Source: Parapedobacter luteus
Lineage (GTDB): Bacteria; Bacteroidota; Bacteroidia; Sphingobacteriales; Sphingobacteriaceae
Length of the DNA: 64,000 nucleotides
Direction of reading: 5' to 3'
Assembly: GCF_900168055.1 (NCBI RefSeq)
Contig: NZ_FUYS01000002.1
Coordinates: 124,888-188,887 of the forward strand
The notes beneath the pieces are model-generated. The model worked only from the letters and a program-made list of their open reading frames with translations. It had not been told where the DNA came from and did not search any database. Numbering within the stretch: position 1 is the first letter of the stretch; each line of letters starts with the position of its first letter. The translations under genes and the position numbers were made by a program. Shown here in pieces: positions 26,402-34,607 of this stretch.

Positions 26402-26463
26402 CATCGCGCACGGATAACGGCAGGAGAAGCAAGCGGATTGATAATAAATTAATCCCGATTTAA

Positions 26464-26493
26464 TTGAGGGATAATATGTCGACCCTACTTTTG
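26464..26493 (+). promoter_or_regulatory. Orphan promoter, probably for a small RNA
   Basis: TTG (26464-26466), 19 bp, TACTTTTG (26486-26493): both boxes match the Bacteroidota consensus with correct spacing. The only thing downstream before the aquaporin gene is a strong terminator at 26554-26580. Confidence 0.6.
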
Positions 26494-26498
26494 CTGAT

Positions 26499-26580
26499 GT
26501 AAAAAGAAACATAGAGCAGCATTCATTTTGTTAGGTTTGGTTAAATGGAAAGACCCCGCTGTGAAGCGGGGCTTTTTTTT
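26499..26580 (+). ncRNA. Candidate small RNA of about 80 nt
   Basis: Bounded by the promoter at 26464-26493 and the terminator at 26554-26580, with a start expected near 26499. It contains no ORF of useful length (ATG TAA at its beginning; a 13-codon frame running through the terminator). The 5' half is A-rich and would be single-stranded. No similarity to 6S RNA, tmRNA, SRP or RNase P RNA that I can see. A terminated leader of the aquaporin gene is the alternative. Confidence 0.4.
26554..26580 (+). terminator. Strong orphan terminator
   Basis: CCCCGCT (26554-26560), loop GTGA, AGCGGGG (26565-26571), C and eight Ts. No protein gene ends upstream within 275 nt, so it ends a non-coding transcript or acts as an attenuator before the aquaporin gene. 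Confidence 0.9.
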
Positions 26581-26587
26581 GTTTGAG

Positions 26588-26618
26588 TTGTTTTGTAATA
26601 AAAAACTTTTTACTTTCG
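26588..26618 (+). promoter_or_regulatory. Aquaporin promoter
   Basis: TTG (26588-26590), 20 bp, TACTTTCG (26611-26618), one base off TAnnTTTG, 23 nt before ATG 26642. It lies after the orphan terminator, so the aquaporin gene has its own start. Confidence 0.6.
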
Positions 26619-26641
26619 ATAAACTAATTTATTATTCAATT

Positions 26642-27358
26642 ATGGAAATTAAACTATCGACTAAATTCGTAGCCGAGCTCGTCGGTACTTTCGGATTAGT
26701 ACTTTTCGGGTGCGGCGCCGCCGCTGTGGCAGGTGTAGACACGTTGGCCGGTCTTTCGGGCTTGGGACTGTTGGGGATTTCTTTGGCCTTCGGCTTAGCT
26801 GTGGTCGTTTTTGCTTACGCCATTGGTGGTATAAGCGGTTGCCACATCAATCCGGCCATTACTATTGCCATGCTGGTTAACGGCAAAATTTCTGCAAAAG
26901 ACGCAATCGCTTATATCGTAGCGCAATTAATCGGAGCCTTGGTAGGGGTACTTTTGCTACGGTTGGTGCTCGGTGGTCAAATCGAAGGGTTTACCCCGGG
27001 AGAGTGGGCTTATGGTGCCAACGGCTGGGGCAAAGGTTACCAAAGTGAATACGGCACCGCTGCAGCGTTTCTTGCTGAAGCGGTGTTGACGTTTCTCTTT
27101 TTGTTTGTGATTTTCGGTACCACTTCCAAGTGGGGAAATAGTACCATGGCCGGATTGGCCATAGGTTTCACATTGGTACTTATTCATCTCGTGGCGATTC
27201 CCATCACCGGCACATCCGTTAATCCCGCCCGTAGCTTTGGCCCCGCTGTTTTCGCCGGAGGCGCAGCCCTGAGCCAGCTATGGTTGTTCGTCTTAGCGCC
27301 CATTACCGGCGCTGTGGTGGCTGCGGTCGTTTGGCGGTTGTTGGAAAGGCGAGTTTAA
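26642..27358 (+). CDS. aqpZ: Aquaporin (MIP family, AqpZ-like)
   Basis: Inner-membrane channel for water. The 238-residue protein starts MEIKLSTKFVAELVGTFGLVLFGCG; the frame is open upstream into the orphan terminator, which is not coding. Both half-helix motifs are present, HINPAIT and SVNPARS, with six membrane helices and the C-terminal WLFVLAPITGAVVAAVVW. Arg after the second NPA is kept. The narrow-pore residues suit an aquaporin rather than a glycerol facilitator, though this rests on overall likeness to AqpZ. Confidence 0.94.
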   Translation: MEIKLSTKFVAELVGTFGLVLFGCGAAAVAGVDTLAGLSGLGLLGISLAFGLAVVVFAYAIGGISGCHINPAITIAMLVNGKISAKDAIAYIVAQLIGALVGVLLLRLVLGGQIEGFTPGEWAYGANGWGKGYQSEYGTAAAFLAEAVLTFLFLFVIFGTTSKWGNSTMAGLAIGFTLVLIHLVAIPITGTSVNPARSFGPAVFAGGAALSQLWLFVLAPITGAVVAAVVWRLLERRV

Positions 27359-27384
27359 TGACGGAAAAGCATTATTCACGAGGT

Positions 27385-29310
27385 TCATTTCCTTCCGCTA
27401 ATTGCGTATTTGGCACCTAAGCTAAGCCACCTTCCGGGCATTGGGATAGCGGCGGCTTCAATGTAGGTGACATTAAAAATGTTTTGTGCATCCAGGTACA
27501 GGGCCACGGGCTTGAAGCCGTAAGCGATGCGCATGTCGCCGACAAAATAGCTTTTATAGCTGATGCGCTCGTTAAAGCGGGCCGTTGTCGTAGCTGAAAA
27601 CGCCCCGATAGAAAATTGGAGATTGGCAACCAGTTGGTGTCGAAGGCTTTCGATAACATATTTGGAAAGGAACCCGGCGTCCTGGCTATCTTCGAAATGG
27701 GGAGATAGCCAGGTATACGAAAGACCAGCCATCAGTCCTATGCTGCTTTGTGTGGGAAATAGGCGATAGCTGCCGGAAAAGGTAATGCCCTGCGTACGAT
27801 TCCGCTGGAAGTTGTGGGGCTGCCATGGTTCGTCTGGTAATAGGCGTACCCAGTCAATAAAGTCGTTCATGTTTCGGAAAAAGTAACGGGCTTGTGCCAT
27901 CACACCGCCGGCTACATATTTGATGCCGCCCTCCGCGTGCCAAGCGCGTTCGGAAACCAGTGACGGGTTGCCGATATTGCCGGGGCGTTGGTCGAGGTAC
28001 AAATCGGTAAACGAAGGAATGCGCTGGCCAGTCCCCGTGTGGGCGACTAATTTCCATCGCTCACTTAGCTGGTAGCCCAAGTCGACGCCGGGAAACACCT
28101 GCCAACCGTAGTCTGAATTGTAATTGAGATATGCGCCGGCATTGAGTAACAGTTTATTGATTACCTCAGTTTTGAACTCCGCGTATAGGCCATAGTTGGT
28201 CCGGTTGTGGTCGCCAATATTGGTGCTTCGGATGATTTCATTGCGCATTTCCAGCCCGATGCCGACATCGCCTGCGGTGGTCTGTAATGAGCCGTTGAGT
28301 TCTGAATTGATTGCGTGGCCATGATGTTGGCTCCGCGCCCGGGTGAGGTCATAGCGGAAGTAACGGTAATCGTCATACGCATAACGGTAGCTGACGCGCG
28401 GCGACAATGAAAACCGGCTGGATAACTGGCTGCGGTATCCGATAGCAGCCAGGACCGTCTGGACGATTTCCTGGGATTCGGTGTCGCCGGGTGCCGCGTA
28501 GAAGCCATTGGCTCCGAAATCATTGGATACATATCCGCCCATCAGGGAAAAAGCGTTGGTTGTGCCTGTGGGGATTTCGCCCTGATAAAATACTTTGTTG
28601 TTTCGGAATCCCGTATTGTATCGATATCCATTGCCTGATTCATGGCTACCATACAGGGAATGGGTACCAAACCGGCCTGTGTGGGTGCCGCTGAGTTGTA
28701 TGCCGCGCCCGTTGAAAAGGGCATCGTTATTGGCGGTGTCTTTTTTGAATCCGCTCCCGCTATAGGCATGGGCAGTGATTTCTGATTGTTGGGGCTTGCG
28801 GGTCACGATGTTGATGGCGCCGGTGAGGCTGTTGATACCGTAGATACGTGCCGTGGGGCCCCGGATGATCTCGATGCGTTCGATGGCATCGGTGGGAATA
28901 GGCAGGTTAAGGCTATTGTGCCCCGTTTGAGCGTCGAATGCCTTGATGCCATTGACCAAGATAAGGGTTTGCTCAAAGGTTCCTCCATCGATGCTGACGT
29001 CGGCTTGTACGCCGAATGGGCCCCGTTGTCTTAAATCGACACCAGCTACATAGCTTAGCAGTTCATTGACCGACCGCACGGGTAAGGCTTCGATTTGCTT
29101 CCGGTCGATGATTTGGATATTTCGGTTTTGTTTGGCGAAAGGCAACTGGAGTCGGTTTTCCGTGATGACAACCTCATTCAACGATATCGCGCTGGTATCC
29201 TGCGATGAAGGACGGAGGTGGTTGGTTTGTCCCCGGGTTGGTTTGGTCGTCAGCCAAAAAAGAGCGAGCGCAATCATGGTAATACGTGTTATCGGTAATA
29301 TTTGCTTCAT
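27385..29310 (-). CDS. TonB-dependent receptor, BtuB/siderophore-like
   Basis: A 641-residue outer-membrane receptor starting MKQILPITRITMIAL; signal peptide ending TRGQ, then a TonB-box-like segment (SLNEVVITENRLQLPF), a plug domain (about 60-170, LPVRSVNELLSYVAGVDLRQRG, VDVSIDGGTFEQ-like SIDGGTFEQTLILVNG, IERIEIIRGPTARIYGINSLTGAINIVT) and a barrel ending AKYAISGRK. No carboxypeptidase-regulatory domain. This layout is typical of vitamin B12 or metal-chelate receptors. Divergent from the MocR regulator at 29376 with only 65 bp between, so regulation by or with it is possible. The frame is open upstream to 29355 but would overlap the shared promoter region. Confidence 0.92.
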   Translation of the reverse strand: MKQILPITRITMIALALFWLTTKPTRGQTNHLRPSSQDTSAISLNEVVITENRLQLPFAKQNRNIQIIDRKQIEALPVRSVNELLSYVAGVDLRQRGPFGVQADVSIDGGTFEQTLILVNGIKAFDAQTGHNSLNLPIPTDAIERIEIIRGPTARIYGINSLTGAINIVTRKPQQSEITAHAYSGSGFKKDTANNDALFNGRGIQLSGTHTGRFGTHSLYGSHESGNGYRYNTGFRNNKVFYQGEIPTGTTNAFSLMGGYVSNDFGANGFYAAPGDTESQEIVQTVLAAIGYRSQLSSRFSLSPRVSYRYAYDDYRYFRYDLTRARSQHHGHAINSELNGSLQTTAGDVGIGLEMRNEIIRSTNIGDHNRTNYGLYAEFKTEVINKLLLNAGAYLNYNSDYGWQVFPGVDLGYQLSERWKLVAHTGTGQRIPSFTDLYLDQRPGNIGNPSLVSERAWHAEGGIKYVAGGVMAQARYFFRNMNDFIDWVRLLPDEPWQPHNFQRNRTQGITFSGSYRLFPTQSSIGLMAGLSYTWLSPHFEDSQDAGFLSKYVIESLRHQLVANLQFSIGAFSATTTARFNERISYKSYFVGDMRIAYGFKPVALYLDAQNIFNVTYIEAAAIPMPGRWLSLGAKYAISGRK

Positions 29311-29375
29311 ACTGATTCGTTTTTTTGCAAAAGTCGTATCTTGCGGGCATATCAAGATGTGCCAGTTTTTATTTT

Positions 29376-30851
29376 ATGGGTAGTCCGGTTTTAGTTCCAT
29401 ATCGTAGTTTTATCCAAATTGATCGCCTATCGGCCACACCTGTATACCTTCAAGTGGCCAATCAGCTGATCAGCGCCATTCAACGTGGTTATTTGACGGA
29501 TGGGCATAAACTGCCCGGAAGTCGGCAAATGGGTAAATTGCTGGGCGTGCATCGCAATACGGTGGCAGCAAGCTATGCCGAACTGGATGCCCAGGGGTGG
29601 ATAGCCATCCATCCCAGCAAGGGCTCGTTCGTCAGCAATAGCGGGGCGGAAAAAAAACGGCGATTGCGGGCAATGGGCGTGGTCGCTTACCCTCAGCAGG
29701 CTGGTTTCCATTTTAGAAAATGGAGTGTCTTGGACAACCCCTTTGACTATTCGTCTGCAAAATATACGCTCGACGACGGGCTTCCGGACCCCAGGTTGTC
29801 TCATGTGGATTACCTGACACGGTTGCTGCGTACCAACATGAAGCGAAAGGGCAATCGGCCCAAGTTGGGCTATAACAACATGATGGGCGTCGCATATTAC
29901 AAGGAGAACCTGGCGAATTTCCTCAACCTGACGCGAGGGCTGCATATCTCAAAAGAGCACATCCTCGTGACACGTAGCTTGGAGCTAAGTGTTTATATTG
30001 TGGCGGAGACACTGATAACTCCGGGCGATCGTGTAGTGGTTGGTGAACTTAGCTACTTTGCGACCAACATGATCTTGCAGAAGGCTGGAGCAGCCATCAT
30101 GACGGTGCCGGTTGACGCGGAGGGACTTGATGTTGCTGCCATCCGGACGCTTTGCGAGCGGCAGCCTTTCCGCATGCTGTATATTACGCCTCACCATCAT
30201 TATCCGACTACGGTGGCATTCAGTGCGCAGCGCAGGGCAGAGCTGTTGGAATTATCCGCCCAATATGGATTCGTCATTGTGGAGGATGACTACGATTATG
30301 ACTTTCATTACGACGATTGCCCCCAGCTCCCCATGGCTAGCACAGACACGGAAGGAATGGTCGTTTACGTCGGGACTTTTGGTAAGCCGATGGCGCCTGG
30401 TTTCCGTTCCGGATTTATTGTCGCCCCGCCGGAACTGATTAACGAAATGGGAAAGCTTTTAGGGGTCATGGACCGCCACGGCGACGCGCTGACCGAATTA
30501 GCCCTTGGAGAGATGATTGCTGATGGTGAAATTCATCGTTACTTGAAAAAAACAACCTTGGAATACAAAGCTCGCCGGAATATGTTGGCGTCATTGTTGA
30601 ATGAGCATTTGGCGTCATTTGTCGATTTTAACGTGCCAAGCGGGGGACTGGCCATCTGGACACGATGGCCTAAAGAATTGAACTTAATGCGCTTAAGGGA
30701 TCTTTGTGCGCAACATGAGGTTCACTTGCCTCGGTACCTGTTGTATCAATCCAACATGCATTGTGGTATTCGCTTGGGGTTTGGCAGTCTTCCGCAACCC
30801 GCATTGACGGAGGTGGTGGCGTTGATGGGGCAAGCAGCCCGGACAATGTAG
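29376..30851 (+). CDS. MocR/PdxR-type regulator (GntR domain fused to aminotransferase fold)
   Basis: A 491-residue regulator: winged-helix GntR domain (about 20-90, LQVANQLISAIQRGYLTDGHKLPGSRQMGKLLGVHRNTV) joined to a class I aminotransferase-like domain (about 130-490) that binds PLP. The PLP lysine lies in VYVGTFGKPMAPGFRSGF and the region YITPHHHYPTT is typical of PdxR. Members control vitamin B6, GABA, taurine or related genes. No pdx or gab gene is adjacent; the closest target candidate is the divergent TonB receptor. Start chosen at ATG 29376; the frame extends upstream to 29325 without a family match. Confidence 0.92.
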   Translation: MGSPVLVPYRSFIQIDRLSATPVYLQVANQLISAIQRGYLTDGHKLPGSRQMGKLLGVHRNTVAASYAELDAQGWIAIHPSKGSFVSNSGAEKKRRLRAMGVVAYPQQAGFHFRKWSVLDNPFDYSSAKYTLDDGLPDPRLSHVDYLTRLLRTNMKRKGNRPKLGYNNMMGVAYYKENLANFLNLTRGLHISKEHILVTRSLELSVYIVAETLITPGDRVVVGELSYFATNMILQKAGAAIMTVPVDAEGLDVAAIRTLCERQPFRMLYITPHHHYPTTVAFSAQRRAELLELSAQYGFVIVEDDYDYDFHYDDCPQLPMASTDTEGMVVYVGTFGKPMAPGFRSGFIVAPPELINEMGKLLGVMDRHGDALTELALGEMIADGEIHRYLKKTTLEYKARRNMLASLLNEHLASFVDFNVPSGGLAIWTRWPKELNLMRLRDLCAQHEVHLPRYLLYQSNMHCGIRLGFGSLPQPALTEVVALMGQAARTM

Positions 30852-30865
30852 GCACTGTTATTTAG

Positions 30866-31816
30866 CTAATGCCACTCCTTCCTGCCAAGGATTTCCTGCC
30901 CGTCTGCGGGCATGGGTAAGGTGTCCGTGGCGGCGTCATTTCCGAAGGTGAGTTTTTGCAGGTTTGGCTGCCCGGCATCTATCCACGCGGAGTACCAAAA
31001 GTTGCCGATGCTCAGGATAGCTCCACGCATCCTCCGCTCGACCATCCCTGCTAACGCCTCGTGGTATGCCAATGAATATTCATCGGAATACGAACGTGTG
31101 AGTACCCGGTTGCGTTCAACATATCCATATTTGCGGTCAGCGGGGTATGCCTCATTCAGTTCGGCTTCGATGCCCAGCACATCATCCACTAATGCATAGC
31201 TTTCTTTTACAATACGCCATGCTTCTTCCAGGGGTGAATTTACGTAGCGGGCGCGGCCAACCATAAAGTCATAGCTGCCCGAAAAGAGCTCCGGCAGGCG
31301 GCTTTCCCAAAAGGCATGGATGCCCACTTGGTTGGTCTGCTGTCCGTTGTAATTGCTCGTGGTATGTAACGGCACATGGGCGTCCGCGACATAATGACCA
31401 ATGTCAGCTGAATGCCGTAATATCCGCTGCAGGTCTCCGGAAGAAAGCGCATCGACGAGATTTAGGTAGCTCCGGTTGATTTGCCAGGGAAGAATGCCTG
31501 ACGCGAGCAACCTGCGTTCGGTGAACTTACCGATAGCGGCTGACCAATGGATAGGGATGGTGTCGAATGGCTGCTGGCCATAACGGTCGGCGTCAATGAA
31601 GTGACGGGGCGATTCCGCGGTGTCTACATAACATCGTTTATCAGCGTCGATAGCATGCTCGGTGATGTAGTCTACATGATGTTTGTAGAATCCGGCCACG
31701 GCAGCCGGCAAGGTAAATACGGCCATCTGATTGATGAGCTTATGGGCATGGAAGCCCCAGGAGGAAAGCATCACCCACAATAGGATGCATAACGGCAGTA
31801 GGCAGATTCGGTTCAT
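30866..31816 (-). CDS. Exported zinc-dependent phospholipase C / S1-P1 nuclease-like protein
   Basis: A 316-residue exported protein. The signal peptide (MNRICLLPLCILLWVMLSS) ends directly before WGFHAHKLINQMAVF; in the S1/P1 and phospholipase C families the N-terminal Trp and the following His bind zinc. Further zinc ligands lie in SPRHFIDADRY and HSADIGHYVADAHVPLHTT (HxxxD and HxPLH). Hydrolysis of phosphodiesters in the periplasm or outside is inferred; whether lipid or nucleic acid is the substrate cannot be told. Start ATG 31816; a -7-like box (TATCTTTC, minus strand, 31821-31828) ends 4 nt before it. Confidence 0.88.
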   Translation of the reverse strand: MNRICLLPLCILLWVMLSSWGFHAHKLINQMAVFTLPAAVAGFYKHHVDYITEHAIDADKRCYVDTAESPRHFIDADRYGQQPFDTIPIHWSAAIGKFTERRLLASGILPWQINRSYLNLVDALSSGDLQRILRHSADIGHYVADAHVPLHTTSNYNGQQTNQVGIHAFWESRLPELFSGSYDFMVGRARYVNSPLEEAWRIVKESYALVDDVLGIEAELNEAYPADRKYGYVERNRVLTRSYSDEYSLAYHEALAGMVERRMRGAILSIGNFWYSAWIDAGQPNLQKLTFGNDAATDTLPMPADGQEILGRKEWH

Positions 31817-31820
31817 CGAC

Positions 31821-31828
31821 GAAAGATA
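31821..31828 (-). promoter_or_regulatory. -7-like box TATCTTTC next to a start codon
   Basis: Minus strand, one base off TAnnTTTG, 4 nt before the ATG of the S1/P1-like gene: another case suggesting a leaderless transcript. Confidence 0.35.
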
Positions 31829-32081
31829 GCGGATATAAGGCAGAATCACAAATCTTTCATGGGTTTTTAACGCTGGGGTAATATTAAATTCGGTAATTAG
31901 CATAAGAATTTTCAACACGGCAGCTATGAAAAAGTTAATAAATTGGATGGTAGGTTTGAAAAGCCGTATTTTTTTTCGTTTTTTGGCCTCAGCGTTTAGG
32001 CATTGAAGAGTCGGAAGCCCGGAAGTGGGGAGCCTGATGCTTCATGTTTATGGTGTCACGTCTGATGTCTATCGTCTTACT

Positions 32082-33083
32082 ATGAAAATCCTCTATGCAG
32101 TGCAAGGTACGGGCAACGGTCATCTAAGCCGTGCTATGGATGTGGTACCCTGTTTGCAGCAGCGTGCTACGGTTGATGTACTGGTCAGTGGTATCCAGGC
32201 AGATTTGGTCTTGCCGTTTCCTGTAAAATACCGTATGCACGGGCTCAGTTTTATCTTTGGCAAAAAAGGTGGGGTAGATTTGTGGAAAACGTTTATGAGT
32301 TCCACCGTGCGCAGGCTTATCCAGGAAGTCAACACATTACCCGTTGACCAGTATGACTTAATCATCAATGATTTTGAGCCGATATCTGCTTGGGCGTGCA
32401 ACATCCGCGATAAGGCATGCATCGGACTCAGCCACCAGGCTGCGGCAATGGATGTCCAGGCGCCTAAACCCAAGGATCAGGACATGGTAGGCAAATTTAT
32501 TATGAAGAACTATGCGCCTGCGACGTTCAACTATGGCTTCCACTTTAAGCGGTACAGCGCGAGGATATTTACGCCTGTGATTCGCCAGCAGGTGCGCCGG
32601 TTGGATGTGACGGACAAAGGGCATTACACGGTATATCTTCCGGCATATGACGATGCGCGACTGCTCAAACATCTGATGCGTTTTCCCGATGTTCAGTGGG
32701 AGGTGTTTTCGAAGCACAACAAGATTCCGTTCGAGATGCGCAATGTGCGTGTGCAACCGATAGCCAATGAGGCCTTTATCCAAAGTATGGCCAGCTCGGC
32801 GGGCGTGCTATGTGGGGCAGGGTTTGAAACGCCTGCGGAAGCGATGTTCCTGCAAAAGAAATTGCTGGTCATCCCGATGAAAAACCAGTATGAACAGCAC
32901 CTTAATGCGGCGGCACTTGAAGAGATGGGAATTCCGGTGATTAAGAGCCTGAAGCCTAAAAATGACGCTGCTATTGAAGCATGGTTGACCAGTAGACACA
33001 CGGTTGCGGTAGATTACCCGGATTGTACACAAGCCATCATCGACAACCTCTTGGACGCGCACGTCCGCAAAGCATTGGCATAG
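32082..33083 (+). CDS. Glycosyltransferase, MJ1255/PF13528-like
   Basis: A 333-residue GT-B fold protein starting MKILYAVQGTGNGHLSRAMD, where the Gly-rich GNGHLSRA loop is typical of the PF13528 group, distant relatives of MurG and UDP-sugar transferases. The C-terminal nucleotide-sugar site shows GVLCGAGFETPAEAMFLQKKLLVIPMKNQYEQHLNAAAL. Cytoplasmic, no membrane helix. Acceptor and donor unknown. The upstream frame to 32025 is not family-like. It precedes a GH1 glucosidase by 4 nt, so the two probably act on related sugars. Confidence 0.87.
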   Translation: MKILYAVQGTGNGHLSRAMDVVPCLQQRATVDVLVSGIQADLVLPFPVKYRMHGLSFIFGKKGGVDLWKTFMSSTVRRLIQEVNTLPVDQYDLIINDFEPISAWACNIRDKACIGLSHQAAAMDVQAPKPKDQDMVGKFIMKNYAPATFNYGFHFKRYSARIFTPVIRQQVRRLDVTDKGHYTVYLPAYDDARLLKHLMRFPDVQWEVFSKHNKIPFEMRNVRVQPIANEAFIQSMASSAGVLCGAGFETPAEAMFLQKKLLVIPMKNQYEQHLNAAALEEMGIPVIKSLKPKNDAAIEAWLTSRHTVAVDYPDCTQAIIDNLLDAHVRKALA

Positions 33084-33087
33084 CTAC

Positions 33088-34437
33088 ATGGTAAGATCGG
33101 ATTTTGGACATGACTTTCAATGGGGGGTCTCCAGTGCGGCCTTCCAGACGGAAGGGGTGTGTGATGCGGATGGCAAGGGCCCATCGATATGGGATACGTT
33201 TGCCGGTAAAAAAGGTAAAATCAAGTATAATCATCGCGCACATACCGCGTGTGATTTCTATAACCGGTACCAAACGGATATCGCTTTGATCAAAGAAATG
33301 CATATTCCCAACTTCCGGTTTTCGCTATCGTGGCCCCGCATCTTGCCGGAAGGAACCGGTCGGTTCAATGCACAGGGCATGGATTTTTACGAACGTTTGG
33401 TCGATCATTGTTTGGCGCAGGGTATCACACCCTGGATCACGCTCTACCATTGGGATCTTCCACAAGCGCTGCAAGACAAGGGTGGATGGACGAACCGCGA
33501 TGTGCTTGGTTGGCTGGAAGCGTATGCCGAGCGTGTCGTAAGGCGCTTGGGCGATCGCGTACGGCATTGGATGGTACTCAATGAACCTGCAGTATTTACA
33601 GGCGCAGGTTACTTCTTCGGGGTGCATGCGCCCGGTCTTACCGGATTGCGCAATTTCTTCCCGGCAGCTCACCATGCCGCGCTGGCGATGGGCCATATCG
33701 GCCGGCTGCTACGTGCTGAAACAAAAAATGCGCGAATTGGAAGCACATTCAGCTGCTCGAGTATTCACGCGGCGAGTTCCAGAAGGCGCGATGTGGATGC
33801 CGCGAAACGGGCCGATGCATTGATCAACCGGCTTTTCATTGAGCCTATATTGGGGATGGGCTACCCTACGGCCGATTTGAAAGCGCTGGCAGGCATTGAG
33901 CGGTACATGATGGCCGGAGATGAAACACAGCTACCGTTTGATTTCGATTTTATCGGCATTCAAAATTACACCCGGGAAGTGATACGCCATTCGTATTTTG
34001 TACCCTACTTGCAAGCACGTCTTGTTCCTGCAAAAAAACGGCACGTGCCGCTCGTCACCGAGATGGGATGGGAAGTATATCCTGAGGCGATCTATGAGAT
34101 GATTAAGCAATTCAATGCGTACCCCAATATACCCGATATTTACATAACGGAGAACGGGGCGGCGTTTGCCGATGTCGTGGAGGGGGGAGCAGTGCACGAT
34201 CGGTTACGTATCCAGTATTTGAAAGATCATCTTGCACAGGTGCTTCGTGCCAAACGCGAAGGACTGAATATCCACGGGTATTTTATTTGGACGCTCACAG
34301 ACAATTTCGAATGGGCGGAAGGCTATCATCCACGGTTTGGCTTGGTACATGTTGATTTCGAAACACAACAGCGGACGATGAAAGACTCCGGGAAGTGGTA
34401 TGGAAGTTTCTTGGCGAATAGTATCTTTGCTGAATGA
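33088..34437 (+). CDS. Family 1 glycoside hydrolase (beta-glucosidase)
   Basis: A 449-residue retaining beta-glycosidase without a signal peptide, so cytoplasmic. N-terminal FQWGVSSAAFQTEG, acid/base Glu166 in WMVLNEPAVF, nucleophile Glu355 in IYITENGAAF, and the C-terminal WTLTDNFEWAEGYHPRFGLVHVD and aglycone-site signature. Length and motifs are normal for GH1 beta-glucosidase. It starts 4 nt after the glycosyltransferase, an unusual pairing of a sugar-adding and sugar-removing enzyme in one unit. Confidence 0.94.
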   Translation: MVRSDFGHDFQWGVSSAAFQTEGVCDADGKGPSIWDTFAGKKGKIKYNHRAHTACDFYNRYQTDIALIKEMHIPNFRFSLSWPRILPEGTGRFNAQGMDFYERLVDHCLAQGITPWITLYHWDLPQALQDKGGWTNRDVLGWLEAYAERVVRRLGDRVRHWMVLNEPAVFTGAGYFFGVHAPGLTGLRNFFPAAHHAALAMGHIGRLLRAETKNARIGSTFSCSSIHAASSRRRDVDAAKRADALINRLFIEPILGMGYPTADLKALAGIERYMMAGDETQLPFDFDFIGIQNYTREVIRHSYFVPYLQARLVPAKKRHVPLVTEMGWEVYPEAIYEMIKQFNAYPNIPDIYITENGAAFADVVEGGAVHDRLRIQYLKDHLAQVLRAKREGLNIHGYFIWTLTDNFEWAEGYHPRFGLVHVDFETQQRTMKDSGKWYGSFLANSIFAE

Positions 34438-34607
34438 GAAATCGTGGGCATCGGTTTTTTGGATAGCAGCCGAAAGTGATTTGTCACTACAATGACATTT
34501 CGGGTTGATGGCCCTGAAAATAAATCATGTTTTCTCCAATGTGGCATGATTTTGTACAATCTTTTTCCAGTTTTGGTTAGTTCTTTTGCTTTTATTTTTT
34601 TTAATCA

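Noticed and set aside
34438-34607. TGTCA/TGACA repeat upstream of the second DedA gene as an operator
   Set aside because: Five-base arms in a 170-nt spacer are expected by chance, and no promoter box lies next to it.
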